A stretch of DNA of 64,000 nucleotides from Microbulbifer agarilyticus (GCF_019800665.1 NZ_JAHVKO010000002.1:248001-312000); one strand, 5' to 3'; shown: positions 34,415 through 43,281, numbered from the stretch's first letter. Program-made: numbers and translations. Notes: generated by a model not told the origin, from the letters alone.

Positions 34415-34840
34415 TCATTCAACAGCCTTAAACGCAAAGCTCATAACTGGGTTTCCCGACTCATCGTGTCGGAACGTTTCCACCACGAGCTCCATTTCCA
34501 TCCCGATCTTGAGTTTCTCGGGGCTATTTTCGAGAAGCCGGCTCTCTACGCAGACCGCGCCAGGTAATTCGATGTAACCGACACCGTAAGGTGTAAACGT
34601 CTCGGGAGTTTCGTCAGAAAGATAGGGCTTTTTTGGCATAAATCCCTGAATAGTCCAGGTCCAGAGGGTTCCTCTTCGAGGTAACTCTTCGACTTGGACA
34701 TCCATACTGCCACACGCAGGACAACTGGGCTTTTGTGGAAACTCAGCGATGTTGCATTGCTGGCAACGACTGCCCAGCAGTGCAGGCTCTTTCGAAGGCC
34801 AGGTAAAAAGCCCTTCGGCAATTGGAGTATTCTTGTACAT
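34415..34840 (-). CDS. DUF35 OB-fold/zinc-ribbon protein, partner of the thiolase-like protein
   Basis: The 141-residue protein has an N-terminal helix, a zinc ribbon with CQQC and CPAC, then an OB-fold with RRGTLWTWTIQGF, YGVGYIELPGAV and LKIGMEMELVVE. Such proteins pair with thiolase-like or Ltp2 enzymes and bind the CoA moiety, as ChsH2 does in steroid degradation. It lies 106 bp ahead of the thiolase-like gene. ATG 34840 (GGGAGG five to six bases upstream) avoids the overlap with the preceding gene that the longer frame would create. Confidence 0.87.
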   Translation of the reverse strand: MYKNTPIAEGLFTWPSKEPALLGSRCQQCNIAEFPQKPSCPACGSMDVQVEELPRRGTLWTWTIQGFMPKKPYLSDETPETFTPYGVGYIELPGAVCVESRLLENSPEKLKIGMEMELVVETFRHDESGNPVMSFAFKAVE

Positions 34841-34850
34841 TACCGCCTCC

Positions 34851-36269
34851 CTAGTGATGAATCGCACGGTCATAGGCATCGAGGACGGCTTCATGCATGG
34901 CCTCCGACATGGTCGGATGGGCGAATACCGTTTCCATCAGTTCTTCTTCCGTCGTTTCCATTTTTCGGGCTATGACATAACCCTGTATCAGTTCAGTAAC
35001 ATCAGCGCCGATCATATGGGCACCGACTAGCTCGCCGGTGTCGGCGTCGAATACGGTTTTAACAAAACCTTCCATATCGCCCATGGCCTGGGCCTTTCCA
35101 AGATTACCGAGGTCAAATTTTCCGACGCGTACGGAAATCCCCTGCGCTTGTGCCTGAGATTCCGTCAAACCGACACTCGCGATCTGTGGCGAGCTGTATA
35201 TGCACGAGGGTACGGATAGAGGATCGAGAGGTTCCAGATTGTCTGTGCGCGCAATCTTCTCCACACAGGTAACGGCTTCATGACTCGCCTTGTGCGCCAA
35301 AAGCGGCGGTGCTGTCATATCTCCGATGGCATAAATACCTTCGACCGTGGTTTGCGACCACTCATCAACCACGACCTGCCCGTTTTGCATGGCCACGCCT
35401 TGCGCTTCCAATCCAAGACCGCGGGTATTTGCGACAATGCCAGCCGCCATAATTACCCGGTCAAACACCGCGTTGTGCGCGTTGCCTGCACCATCTTGCC
35501 AGGTTGCGTGCGCGCGTCCGTCTTTAACCTCAACACTCTGAACGCGTGCGCCGAGAGAAAATTGCACACCGCGCCTTTTGAACGAGCGCATCGCTAGGCG
35601 GGAAATGTCTTCATCTTCCTGAGGCAAGATTCGATCAGCCACCTCAAGCAGCGTGACGTCGCTGCCAAAAGTGTTATAGAAGCTGGCAAATTCAATGCCG
35701 ATTGCTCCTGCACCGATGATTAGCAAGGTTTCCGGTACCACTTCAGGCGTCATCGCCTCGCGGGCGGTCCAGATTAGCTCGCTATCCGTTGCCACTCCCG
35801 GAATCATCTTGGGACTGGCTCCGGTTGCCAGAATAATATGGGGCGCAGTAATCGTGGCAACAGTAGCGCCATGAGCGCTAACGCTGATAGCATCACACGC
35901 CGTCAGACTGGCAAAGCCTTCAAAGACATGGACACCATTCTTATCCATGAGATAGCCAATACCCTGACTAAGACGATCGGCGGTACTGCGACTTCTCTGC
36001 ACAATTTTTTCGATATCAAAGCCGGGTTCCTTTACCGTCAACCCGTAGTCATCTGCATTTTTCATCTGCTGATAGACTTCGGCACTTTTCAGCAGGCTCT
36101 TGGTAGGAATACATCCCCAATTCAAGCAGGTACCACCGAGGTGCTGGCTCTCCACCAGAGCCACCCGCATGCCTAGTTGCGCAGCACGAATTGCGGCTAC
36201 ATACCCACCCGGCCCGGCCCCCACCACAACCAGATCGAATGATTGCTTATCGATTTTTATCTCTGCCAC
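34851..36269 (-). CDS. lpdA: Dihydrolipoyl dehydrogenase (E3)
   Basis: The 472-residue flavoprotein has the FAD motif VVVGAGPGGYVAAIRAA, the redox disulfide Cys-48/Cys-53 in GGTCLNWGCIP, the NAD motif LIIGAGAIGIEFASF, and the C-terminal HPTMSEAMHE with the His-Glu pair. It reoxidises the lipoyl groups of the E2 encoded 10 bp upstream. It is a dedicated E3 within a complete E1alpha-E1beta-E2-E3 set. Confidence 0.93.
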   Translation of the reverse strand: MAEIKIDKQSFDLVVVGAGPGGYVAAIRAAQLGMRVALVESQHLGGTCLNWGCIPTKSLLKSAEVYQQMKNADDYGLTVKEPGFDIEKIVQRSRSTADRLSQGIGYLMDKNGVHVFEGFASLTACDAISVSAHGATVATITAPHIILATGASPKMIPGVATDSELIWTAREAMTPEVVPETLLIIGAGAIGIEFASFYNTFGSDVTLLEVADRILPQEDEDISRLAMRSFKRRGVQFSLGARVQSVEVKDGRAHATWQDGAGNAHNAVFDRVIMAAGIVANTRGLGLEAQGVAMQNGQVVVDEWSQTTVEGIYAIGDMTAPPLLAHKASHEAVTCVEKIARTDNLEPLDPLSVPSCIYSSPQIASVGLTESQAQAQGISVRVGKFDLGNLGKAQAMGDMEGFVKTVFDADTGELVGAHMIGADVTELIQGYVIARKMETTEEELMETVFAHPTMSEAMHEAVLDAYDRAIHH

Positions 36270-36279
36270 AGTTGCACCC

Positions 36280-37743
36280 TTAAACCAGCATGGAAGCGGG
36301 GTTTTCTAAAAACCCTTTAACCGACTGAAGGAACTTCGCAGCCAACGCGCCATCGATCACACGATGATCGCACGAGAGCGAGACCGTCATCATCGTGGCG
36401 GAGGCCAGCTTTCCATCGCGCGCTACGGCTTTTTCTTTACCTGCGCCTACCGCAAGAATTGCCGCCTGAGGTGCATTAATGATTGCGTCGAACTGATCGA
36501 CACCAAACATCCCCAGGTTGGACACACTGAATGTACCCCCTTGCAACTCATCGATAGCCAGCGCTCCAGAATGTGCGCGATGTGCCAGATCACGCGACTC
36601 TTCAGAAATTTGGAGCAGGGACTTGGTGCACGCATTGCGAATCACAGGCGTCACCAACCCACCGTCAAACGCAACAGCGACTGAAATATCAGCACGTTCG
36701 AAAGCACGGACGGTGTCACCGGCATACTGAACATTAACTTCAGGCACCCGCTTGAGTGCACTGGCACAGGCCTTGATCACAAAATCATTCACCGAAATGT
36801 GATGGCCGAGCTCGCCGTTCATGTACTTTCGCTGTGCCAGTAAGCTGTCAATATCAATCTCGACATTCACACGGTAGTGAGGAATGGTTTGCTTCGCCTC
36901 ACTCAGTCGCGCCGCGATTACCTTGCGCATCCTGCTGACTTTCTGCACGCTGAAGTCAGATGCTCCGCTTAGTAAACGCGCAGCGTTTTCTACATCATCC
37001 TTGGTAACGCGATTCCTGCGCCCGGTCGGTACGATGTCATTCAGGTTGAGGGCCAGCTTTTTCGCAAGCCTGCGAGCCACCGGCGTCGCTGCAATACGGG
37101 AATCGTCCAGTGAAGAGACCACTTTCTGTGAAGTCTCGAAAGCCCTTTTGACGGGTGCCGTAACACTGATCCCTGCAGCCTTCTCCACATCCCACTTGGA
37201 AACACGGCCGTTTCTTCCGGTAGGATTCACATTGTGTAGATTGATGTTGTGTGCCTTGGCAATTCGCCGCGCCACAGAAGATGCGTTCACGGCTTTGTCA
37301 TCCGGCCCGTCAGACAGTGCCTTCTCACTCTTTTCGACGACAGGGGGCACCGTGGTTGTCGGCGAAGCTGCATTTTCGGTAGACACAGCTTGTGGAACTT
37401 GCGGCTTACTGTCGTCGCCAGAAACTAGCGATGGGACCAGTGCGGCTGCATCCGGCTCAAAGTTCGCAACAAATGCATCGATTTCCGCATCCGTAACTTC
37501 CCCCTGTGCAACAACGCCCAATAGCATTGCCACGCGGTGAATTTCACCGGGTTGCGCAACGATACGCACCAGCGTGCCATTACAGGTACTTTCCGCGGTA
37601 TTGATGATTTTTGATGTTTCGATGTCGACAACTTCATCGCCGACAGCGACCTCATCTCCCACATCAACACGCCACTCGGTAATCTCGCCTTCTTCCATAG
37701 ACATCCCCCACTTGGGGACTGTCAGGGCCTTTAAATTGCTCAT
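36280..37743 (-). CDS. Dihydrolipoamide acyltransferase (E2) with two subunit-binding domains
   Basis: The 487-residue protein has one lipoyl domain (lipoyl Lys-45 in ETSKI). It then has two peripheral-subunit-binding domains in tandem, ~153-190 (VARRIAKAHNI ... GRNGRVSKWDVE) and ~217-255 (VARRLAKKLAL ... GRRNRVTKDDVE). The catalytic domain has HRVIDG at 460-465. It transfers the acyl group from E1 to CoA. The double binding domain is unusual, as most E2 proteins have one. Its ATG overlaps the E1beta stop by four bases. Confidence 0.92.
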   Translation of the reverse strand: MSNLKALTVPKWGMSMEEGEITEWRVDVGDEVAVGDEVVDIETSKIINTAESTCNGTLVRIVAQPGEIHRVAMLLGVVAQGEVTDAEIDAFVANFEPDAAALVPSLVSGDDSKPQVPQAVSTENAASPTTTVPPVVEKSEKALSDGPDDKAVNASSVARRIAKAHNINLHNVNPTGRNGRVSKWDVEKAAGISVTAPVKRAFETSQKVVSSLDDSRIAATPVARRLAKKLALNLNDIVPTGRRNRVTKDDVENAARLLSGASDFSVQKVSRMRKVIAARLSEAKQTIPHYRVNVEIDIDSLLAQRKYMNGELGHHISVNDFVIKACASALKRVPEVNVQYAGDTVRAFERADISVAVAFDGGLVTPVIRNACTKSLLQISEESRDLAHRAHSGALAIDELQGGTFSVSNLGMFGVDQFDAIINAPQAAILAVGAGKEKAVARDGKLASATMMTVSLSCDHRVIDGALAAKFLQSVKGFLENPASMLV

Positions 37744-38753
37744 GACGCATACTCCAGCACTTGCCGAACGGCCGCCTCAATGTCAGCTTCCTGTGGAATC
37801 CAGGCATCTTCGAGGTTGGGCGCAAACGGAACCGGAGAATGTGCGGCGGTGACTTTCTTGATCGGGGCACGCAAACTGCCAAATGCTTTCTCGGCAACGA
37901 TGCTGGAAATATCGGAGGCCATCCCGCAACGTGGCGTCATCTCGTCCACAACAACCAGTCGGCCGGTCATTTCCACACTTTCGAGGATCGCTTCCTCATC
38001 CAGCGGTGACGTGGTACGTGGGTCAATCACATCACAGGTAATACCTTCCGCCTCGAGCCGATCCGCCACCGCAAGGACTTTGTGCATTGGATTGGAAATT
38101 GCCACGATGGTCAGGTCACTACCTTCGCGGTAGTACTTAGCCTCGCCGAAGGGCACGGTGTACATCTCGTCGGGCACTTCGCAGCTGGTGTCGTAGAGGA
38201 TTTTGTCCTCGACGAAGATTACGCAGTCATCATCCTGAATCGCCTGAAGCATCAAGCCTTTGGCATCATATGCATTGGTAGGGCACACAACCTTCAACCC
38301 GGGCACCATGGTCACCATCTGGGTGAGGTTCTGGGAGTGTTGTGCACCGGCTCGCCAGCCTGCACCAGTGGTACAACGAATCACCATTGGGCACTTGGCC
38401 TTGCCGCCAAACATATAATGGAATTTGGCAGCCTGGTTATAAATTTGATCGAAGCAGACACCGAAAAAATCCATAAACATCAATTCAGCGACGGGGCGCA
38501 AGCCAGTCTGCGCAGCCCCCGCTGCAGCGCCGATAATTGCGGACTCGGTAATCGGGGTATCGATTACCCGTGACTCACCATAAGTGGGCAGCAAACCTTT
38601 GGTTACCCCCATCACACCGCCGTAGGCGTCCCGTGATCCATCACACCCCGCGCCGCCTGAAACTTCCTCACCCAGTACAATTACGCTGGAATCTTCGGCC
38701 ATGGCCTGATGCAATGCTTCGTTGATTGCTTCTCTATATGTTTTAACGGGCAT
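37740..38753 (-). CDS. Acetoin/pyruvate dehydrogenase-type E1 component, beta subunit
   Basis: The 337-residue protein has the E1beta features VLGEEVSGGAG, GYGESRVIDTPITESAIIGAAAGAAQTGLRP and VIDPRTTSPLDEEAI, and ends with a conserved PxxPNLEDAWIP. It forms the thiamine-diphosphate active site with the alpha subunit. Similarity is to the acetoin-dehydrogenase-type E1, but a branched or aromatic 2-oxo-acid substrate is equally possible here. It is followed by E2 with an ATGA overlap. Confidence 0.9.
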   Translation of the reverse strand: MPVKTYREAINEALHQAMAEDSSVIVLGEEVSGGAGCDGSRDAYGGVMGVTKGLLPTYGESRVIDTPITESAIIGAAAGAAQTGLRPVAELMFMDFFGVCFDQIYNQAAKFHYMFGGKAKCPMVIRCTTGAGWRAGAQHSQNLTQMVTMVPGLKVVCPTNAYDAKGLMLQAIQDDDCVIFVEDKILYDTSCEVPDEMYTVPFGEAKYYREGSDLTIVAISNPMHKVLAVADRLEAEGITCDVIDPRTTSPLDEEAILESVEMTGRLVVVDEMTPRCGMASDISSIVAEKAFGSLRAPIKKVTAAHSPVPFAPNLEDAWIPQEADIEAAVRQVLEYAS

Positions 38754-38809
38754 GAGAACTCCAAATTTATTCTTGTGAAGGGACTTTTATCAAAGTGCCT
38801 TTTGATTCA

Positions 38810-39826
38810 TTAGTACGCCGAGCTGTAGACATTGGTGAGCAATTCGTCGTCGCCCGGCGCTGGAGCCGCGAGGGCTGCCTCCGTTACTTCGTTGATGTAG
38901 CTAGCGATTTCCTCATCAATGGCATCCAGCTCTTTCGCATTGGCCAATTTCTTCTTGACCGCGGCCTTGCGGGCGATTTCGAGACAATCTTCCTCTTTCA
39001 TCAGGCGCTCAATTTCCCCATCGCCCCGATACGCCTGTGGGTCCCCCTCGAAGTGGCCCTTAAATCGCGGCACACTTGCCTCGATGGTCACCGGGCCCTT
39101 ACCCTGTCGACAGTGCTCCACGACCTGCTTGCAAAGCTCATAGACGGCAAACAAATCAGTCCCATCTACCTTGTAGGCGGGCATACCAAAGCCCTGAGCG
39201 CGACTGGCGATATCTTTTGAGCCGACCGCGTAGCTCGCATGAGTGCCTTCGCCGTATCCGTTATTTTCAAACAGAAAAATGGCCGGCAATTTCAAAACAA
39301 CTGCGAGGTTCATTGCTTCAAAGGTTGTTCCCTGGTTCGAGGAACCATCACCACCAAACGCAACACCTACCCTATCGGTACCCAGTGTCTTGGCGGACAG
39401 CGCCGCGCCGACAATAATGGGGGGGCCTCCGCCAACAATCGCATTTGCACCCAGCATGCCTTTGTCAAAGTCGGCTATGTGCATAGACCCCCCCTTGCCG
39501 TCACACAAACCACCCTGCTTGGCCATAATCTCTTTCATCATTCCGCCCACGTCGCCACCCTTGGCAATGCAATGACCATGGCCGCGATGCGTACTGATTA
39601 CGTAGTCATCATCGTCAAGTAAGAGGCACAGCCCCGCGGCAACAGCTTCCTGGCCGGAATACAGGTGAAGAAACCCGGGGATATTGCCTTTCATAAACTG
39701 TTCGCTGATTTTGTCTTCAAAATCGCGAATGGTGCGCATGGTCCGATAGGCCTTCAGGAACTGCTGCTTACTCATCCCTTTTGTGGATGCCTTGGGTTTT
39801 GTGATTTCTTGAGTATCTATGGACAT
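38810..39826 (-). CDS. Acetoin/pyruvate dehydrogenase-type E1 component, alpha subunit
   Basis: The 338-residue protein has HRGHGHCIAKGGD and GKGGSMHIAD. The thiamine-diphosphate motif runs from GGDGSSNQG to FLFENNGYGEGTH, and IASRAQGFGMPAYKVDG follows. It performs the decarboxylation or C-C cleavage step of the complex. The sequence type is that of AcoA (acetoin:acceptor oxidoreductase alpha). It starts the four-gene dehydrogenase block inside the oxygenase operon, 63 bp after oxygenase 2. Confidence 0.9.
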   Translation of the reverse strand: MSIDTQEITKPKASTKGMSKQQFLKAYRTMRTIRDFEDKISEQFMKGNIPGFLHLYSGQEAVAAGLCLLLDDDDYVISTHRGHGHCIAKGGDVGGMMKEIMAKQGGLCDGKGGSMHIADFDKGMLGANAIVGGGPPIIVGAALSAKTLGTDRVGVAFGGDGSSNQGTTFEAMNLAVVLKLPAIFLFENNGYGEGTHASYAVGSKDIASRAQGFGMPAYKVDGTDLFAVYELCKQVVEHCRQGKGPVTIEASVPRFKGHFEGDPQAYRGDGEIERLMKEEDCLEIARKAAVKKKLANAKELDAIDEEIASYINEVTEAALAAPAPGDDELLTNVYSSAY

Positions 39827-39889
39827 TTTCTGCCTCGATTTATTGGTACCGGTAACAACAGTTCTGGAGATTGGTTAAAGACCCTGGTT

Positions 39890-41296
39890 CTACAGCGTTA
39901 ATCCCTGCATCCAGTTCGCGTGAAAGCCATTGGGGACTCGACTAGGTATGTAAATCTTGGCCACTGGACCGGAGGAAAAATCTCCAGCCGGCAGAATAGA
40001 GAGGAACTGCCCCTCTCCGGGGTTGTAGACAAAGCACATCAGCCACCCATCTCTTTCGTTTTCAGAGTCGGGGTTGGCGACATACACTGGCTCTCCCGCA
40101 TTCGCCTCGGAGCCGTATTCATGCAGAACCGTCTCACCAGTGTTGAAGTCGTAACGCCCTGTACAGTTGTAGCCGTGCGCATCCCCCCAACTTCGATTGC
40201 TGGATGCGGCAAACCCATAGCGATATGACTTACCCATACGACGCTCGTCTACCCGGGAGAACTCACAAAAGACATCAGAGAATTGTTCATTCGTGACACT
40301 TCGGGTCTTGGTATCGAGTTCCATCCGATACATGCGTCGCGGTTGCTTTTCCACACCCGTGCCCTGTGTCTGGGTAAACGGCATGGAGTTGATCCACACA
40401 TAATCGATGATGATCTTTCCTCCCTTTTCGAATCCATTGCAAAAGTGCCAGCTAAAGAATGCCTCAGTCTCATAGGTGACAATGTCTTCGGCGCCGTTTC
40501 TTGGAATTACAAAGATCTTAGTGCCCTTCTCTGGCTCCCAAGAGAAGGGATCTTCTCCACGCATCGCCCGCGCCATGTCGTGGAAGGCGGGCGCATAGAA
40601 GATCACCACGTAGTTTTCGGTAATCTGCAGATCATGGATGATGCCCTTGCGTGTAAAGGGGACTTCGATGGTTTTTTTATGCTGCGCGTTTTTATCGAAT
40701 ATCTGGACCCAGTAATTCGCGCTATCCCAACGTTGCGTACAGCTAATCAGATCACCAGTGGTAGGACAGATTTTGGGATGCGCAGTCAGTGCATCGCCAG
40801 GCTGCAGTGCGCCGTCATAGTCGTAGAGCCCAACGGTAGACAGATCACTGTTCAGGAGGTGCGGGAAGCCACCCTCCCACATCGCGAGAAGCTTACCGCC
40901 GTGATACAGAATATTTGTGTTGGCAGTATTGCGTACCGGATTGGGCTCACCACCCGCCTCGATCACTTCTTCGGGGACAGGAAGCATCTTTCCGACACTG
41001 CCATATAGCGTGCGGTTGAACTGACGCTCAGTTTGCAGATGACTGGTTTCGACCCACCGATTTTTATAGGTCGCCTTACCATCCTGTAGGTAGACCGCAT
41101 GGATCATGCCATCGCCGTCTAAGGGATAAACATAGTGATTTGGCTGGAAAGCCGAATTGGGGCCATCTCGCATAAAGGCGCCCAAAAGATTCTTGGGAAT
41201 CTGACCTTCGACTTTAAGCTCGTCAGGCCCGAAATCCTTTTCTTCGGTCACTGGGGCGTAGTTGCCCTGCAAGTAGGGAGAGATGCTTAAATCCAT
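39890..41296 (-). CDS. Carotenoid-cleavage-type oxygenase 2 (RPE65 family)
   Basis: The 468-residue paralogue of the oxygenase at 22369 has iron histidines at about 173 (TAHPKI), 221 (IIHDLQI), 284 (FSWHFCNGF) and 459 (GFHANWM). Both share LQGNYAPV, FMRDGPN and DGDGMIHAVY. It cleaves a C=C bond of an unknown substrate. It is the first gene of the 12-gene leftward operon, with operator 6 ~100 bp upstream. ATG 41296 has GAGGG eight bases upstream and begins the conserved MDLS; the frame extends to 41350 without family similarity or a ribosome-binding site. Confidence 0.9.
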   Translation of the reverse strand: MDLSISPYLQGNYAPVTEEKDFGPDELKVEGQIPKNLLGAFMRDGPNSAFQPNHYVYPLDGDGMIHAVYLQDGKATYKNRWVETSHLQTERQFNRTLYGSVGKMLPVPEEVIEAGGEPNPVRNTANTNILYHGGKLLAMWEGGFPHLLNSDLSTVGLYDYDGALQPGDALTAHPKICPTTGDLISCTQRWDSANYWVQIFDKNAQHKKTIEVPFTRKGIIHDLQITENYVVIFYAPAFHDMARAMRGEDPFSWEPEKGTKIFVIPRNGAEDIVTYETEAFFSWHFCNGFEKGGKIIIDYVWINSMPFTQTQGTGVEKQPRRMYRMELDTKTRSVTNEQFSDVFCEFSRVDERRMGKSYRYGFAASSNRSWGDAHGYNCTGRYDFNTGETVLHEYGSEANAGEPVYVANPDSENERDGWLMCFVYNPGEGQFLSILPAGDFSSGPVAKIYIPSRVPNGFHANWMQGLTL

Positions 41297-41397
41297 GAGA
41301 TCGCCCTCGAAACGCACTGTGAGTTCGTGAGGCCGCCGCGGATACATCAATGAGTGGCCTGCGGTTTCAATAGATACTATCAGCCCTCTTTAAAATA

Positions 41398-41415
41398 AAA
41401 CAGTCCCGCCTGTTT
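41398..41415. promoter_or_regulatory. Palindromic operator 6 (18-bp form)
   Basis: AAACAGTC-CC-GCCTGTTT: the same half-sites as the other operators but with only two bases between them. It lies in the divergent region between oxygenase 2 and SnoaL-like b, so it probably governs the 12-gene operon and the gene to the right. Confidence 0.68.
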
Positions 41416-41482
41416 ATTTTTTTTCACATGCCAGATAGAGTCGATCGAAAGCACGTTGAGAGACAAAGTCGGGGGGAGAGAG

Positions 41483-41995
41483 ATGCAGGATGTAACAAAT
41501 AGTCACAACGACTTGGCGGATGAAATCACATTGCGCAATCTGATGGCACAGTACTGCGACGCAGTCACCCGCAATGATTCTAGCCGCTGGATCGACTGCT
41601 GGAGTCAGGATGCCCAGTGGAATCTCCTGGGCAATACCGTGTGCGGCAAAGAGGCAATTCTGACGCTGTTCCAGCAAATGATGACGGGTTTTGAATTTGC
41701 CCTGATGATCCCAGGCACTTGTCAGTTTGAGGTAAACGGAGATTCGGCAACGGGCTACTGGTACCTTCAGGAGTTCACACGGGATAGTAACGGGAATGGC
41801 AGTAGCCTGTTCAGCCGGTATGAGGACAGCTATATCAAGCAAGAGGGAAACTGGAAATACCAGCGGCGAAGTTACCAGATACTGTACAGCGGTGAAGCGC
41901 TATTTACCGGTGCTTTCCCCCCGGCCAAAGCACTCGACCAGTCACCAAACAATGCCGATGACGTTGAAGCCACACCCGAAAACGCCAACCTCTGA
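41483..41995 (+). CDS. SnoaL/NTF2-like protein b
   Basis: The ~170-residue protein has the NTF2-like pattern EITLRNLMAQYCDAVTRNDSSRWIDCWSQDAQWNLLG, then TGFEFALMIPGTCQFEVNGDSATGYWYLQEF and the closing WKYQRRSYQI. It is the counterpart of SnoaL-like a, again next to a carotenoid-cleavage-type oxygenase, here divergently across operator 6. ATG 41483 follows GGGGGGAG; the longer frame starts with TTG at 41456. The reaction is unknown. Confidence 0.78.
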   Translation: MQDVTNSHNDLADEITLRNLMAQYCDAVTRNDSSRWIDCWSQDAQWNLLGNTVCGKEAILTLFQQMMTGFEFALMIPGTCQFEVNGDSATGYWYLQEFTRDSNGNGSSLFSRYEDSYIKQEGNWKYQRRSYQILYSGEALFTGAFPPAKALDQSPNNADDVEATPENANL

Positions 41996-42002
41996 AATAA
42001 AA

Positions 42003-42028
42003 TGGCCAGAACCCGCGGGCTCTGGCCA
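42003..42028. terminator. Hairpin between convergent genes
   Basis: TGGCCAGA and TCTGGCCA form an eight-base-pair stem around a GC-rich self-complementary loop. There is no T-tract on either strand, so a terminator role is only tentative. Confidence 0.4.
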
Positions 42029-42076
42029 GAAAGTGCTGGCACGCTAGGCCAAGTCTCACTATGCGGACGGCAGCCG

Positions 42077-43099
42077 TTAAACGGACTCCTCAGGGATCCG
42101 TGTGATCAGTTTTCCCTGGTTGGAGCCGTCAAACAGCTTTAGGAAAGTAGGGAGAATATTGTCGAGATCATCAACGATCTCTTCCCGATACTGAAGCTTT
42201 CCAGCCATCAACCACTCTGCAAGCTGCTCAACGCCCTCAGTAAAACGGTCAACGTAATCGATTACCACGAACCCCTGTACCTTCAAACTCTTGGCAACCA
42301 TTTGCCACAAATTCCGCGGTCCGGGTGCATCGGCTTCGTTGTACGTCGAAATCCATCCACATACAGCAACACGCGCATGCTTGTTCATGCACATTAAGGC
42401 CCCATCCAGGATGTCACCACCCACGTTGTCAAAATAGATATCCACCCCTTGTGGGCAGGCACCCCTGATCGCCGCCTCCAGATCACCACAGGTCTTGTAG
42501 TTGATCGCGTCGTCAAAGCCGAGCTCATCGGTAATCCATGCACACTTGTCGTCGGACCCGGCGATACCAACCACACGACAACCTTTCAGCTTGGCTATCT
42601 GCCCTACTGTCGAGCCAACGGCCCCCGCGGCAGCACTCACCAACACCGTCTCACCAGCTTGTGGCTTGCCGACGTCGAGCAATCCAAAATAGGCGGTCAA
42701 TCCCGTTGGCCCAAGAATCCCAAGAAAACTGCTTAAAGGAATCCCGGCAGACTCGTCCAATCTAGTCACCGCTGCCGCTTGGGCAGTGGTGTAGCGCTCC
42801 CAGGCACCCACCGCTAAAACTACATCGCCTTCCGACAATTGCTCGCTATTGGACTTCACTACCCGGCCAATCACCGAGCTTCGAATCGGCTCACCAATCT
42901 CGATTGGCTCAATGTAGCTACTGAGGTCACTCATCCAGCCCCTGATTGCCGGATCGAGCGAGATGTACATATTGCGGATAACGACTTCGCCCTGTTCCGG
43001 CTCGTGCAGCGGAACATCACGGAACGGAACTTCCTCCGGGGTGGGTTCCGCCACAGGTCGGGACGCGAGATAGAACTGTCGGTTGATCATGTCTTGCAT
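42077..43099 (-). CDS. NADP-dependent MDR oxidoreductase (CurA/prostaglandin-reductase-like)
   Basis: The 340-residue zinc-free medium-chain reductase has the family N-terminus NRQFYLASRPVAEPT, then NMYISLDPAIRGWM, the nucleotide-binding VLVSAAAGAVGSTVGQIAKLKG, and YFDNVGGDILD. Members reduce the C=C of alpha,beta-unsaturated aldehydes or ketones with NADPH, as in curcumin or leukotriene/prostaglandin reductases. Such substrates are what a carotenoid-cleavage-type oxygenase yields, so a role after cleavage is plausible. It is divergent from the ABM gene across operator 7. Confidence 0.9.
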   Translation of the reverse strand: MQDMINRQFYLASRPVAEPTPEEVPFRDVPLHEPEQGEVVIRNMYISLDPAIRGWMSDLSSYIEPIEIGEPIRSSVIGRVVKSNSEQLSEGDVVLAVGAWERYTTAQAAAVTRLDESAGIPLSSFLGILGPTGLTAYFGLLDVGKPQAGETVLVSAAAGAVGSTVGQIAKLKGCRVVGIAGSDDKCAWITDELGFDDAINYKTCGDLEAAIRGACPQGVDIYFDNVGGDILDGALMCMNKHARVAVCGWISTYNEADAPGPRNLWQMVAKSLKVQGFVVIDYVDRFTEGVEQLAEWLMAGKLQYREEIVDDLDNILPTFLKLFDGSNQGKLITRIPEESV

Positions 43100-43259
43100 A
43101 AAAGAAATGGCCTTTCAGGGTGCTCCCACAAATACTCGCCAGATTTTGCAGGTCTCCACGCATCATCGATTGCCGGGCTACGCCTCACCCGTCGCACAAC
43201 AACGCTTCGAACGGGCGCAAACACGCCCGGCTTTCATTGCAATATAAACCCACTTAAAA

Positions 43260-43281
43260 AAACAGTCAAACCTGATTGTTT
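43260..43281. promoter_or_regulatory. Palindromic operator 7 (22-bp form)
   Basis: AAACAGTC-AAACCT-GATTGTTT. Read on the minus strand, it becomes AAACAATC-AGGTTT-GACTGTTT, almost the consensus of operators 1-3. It lies between the divergent MDR reductase and ABM genes. Confidence 0.72.
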
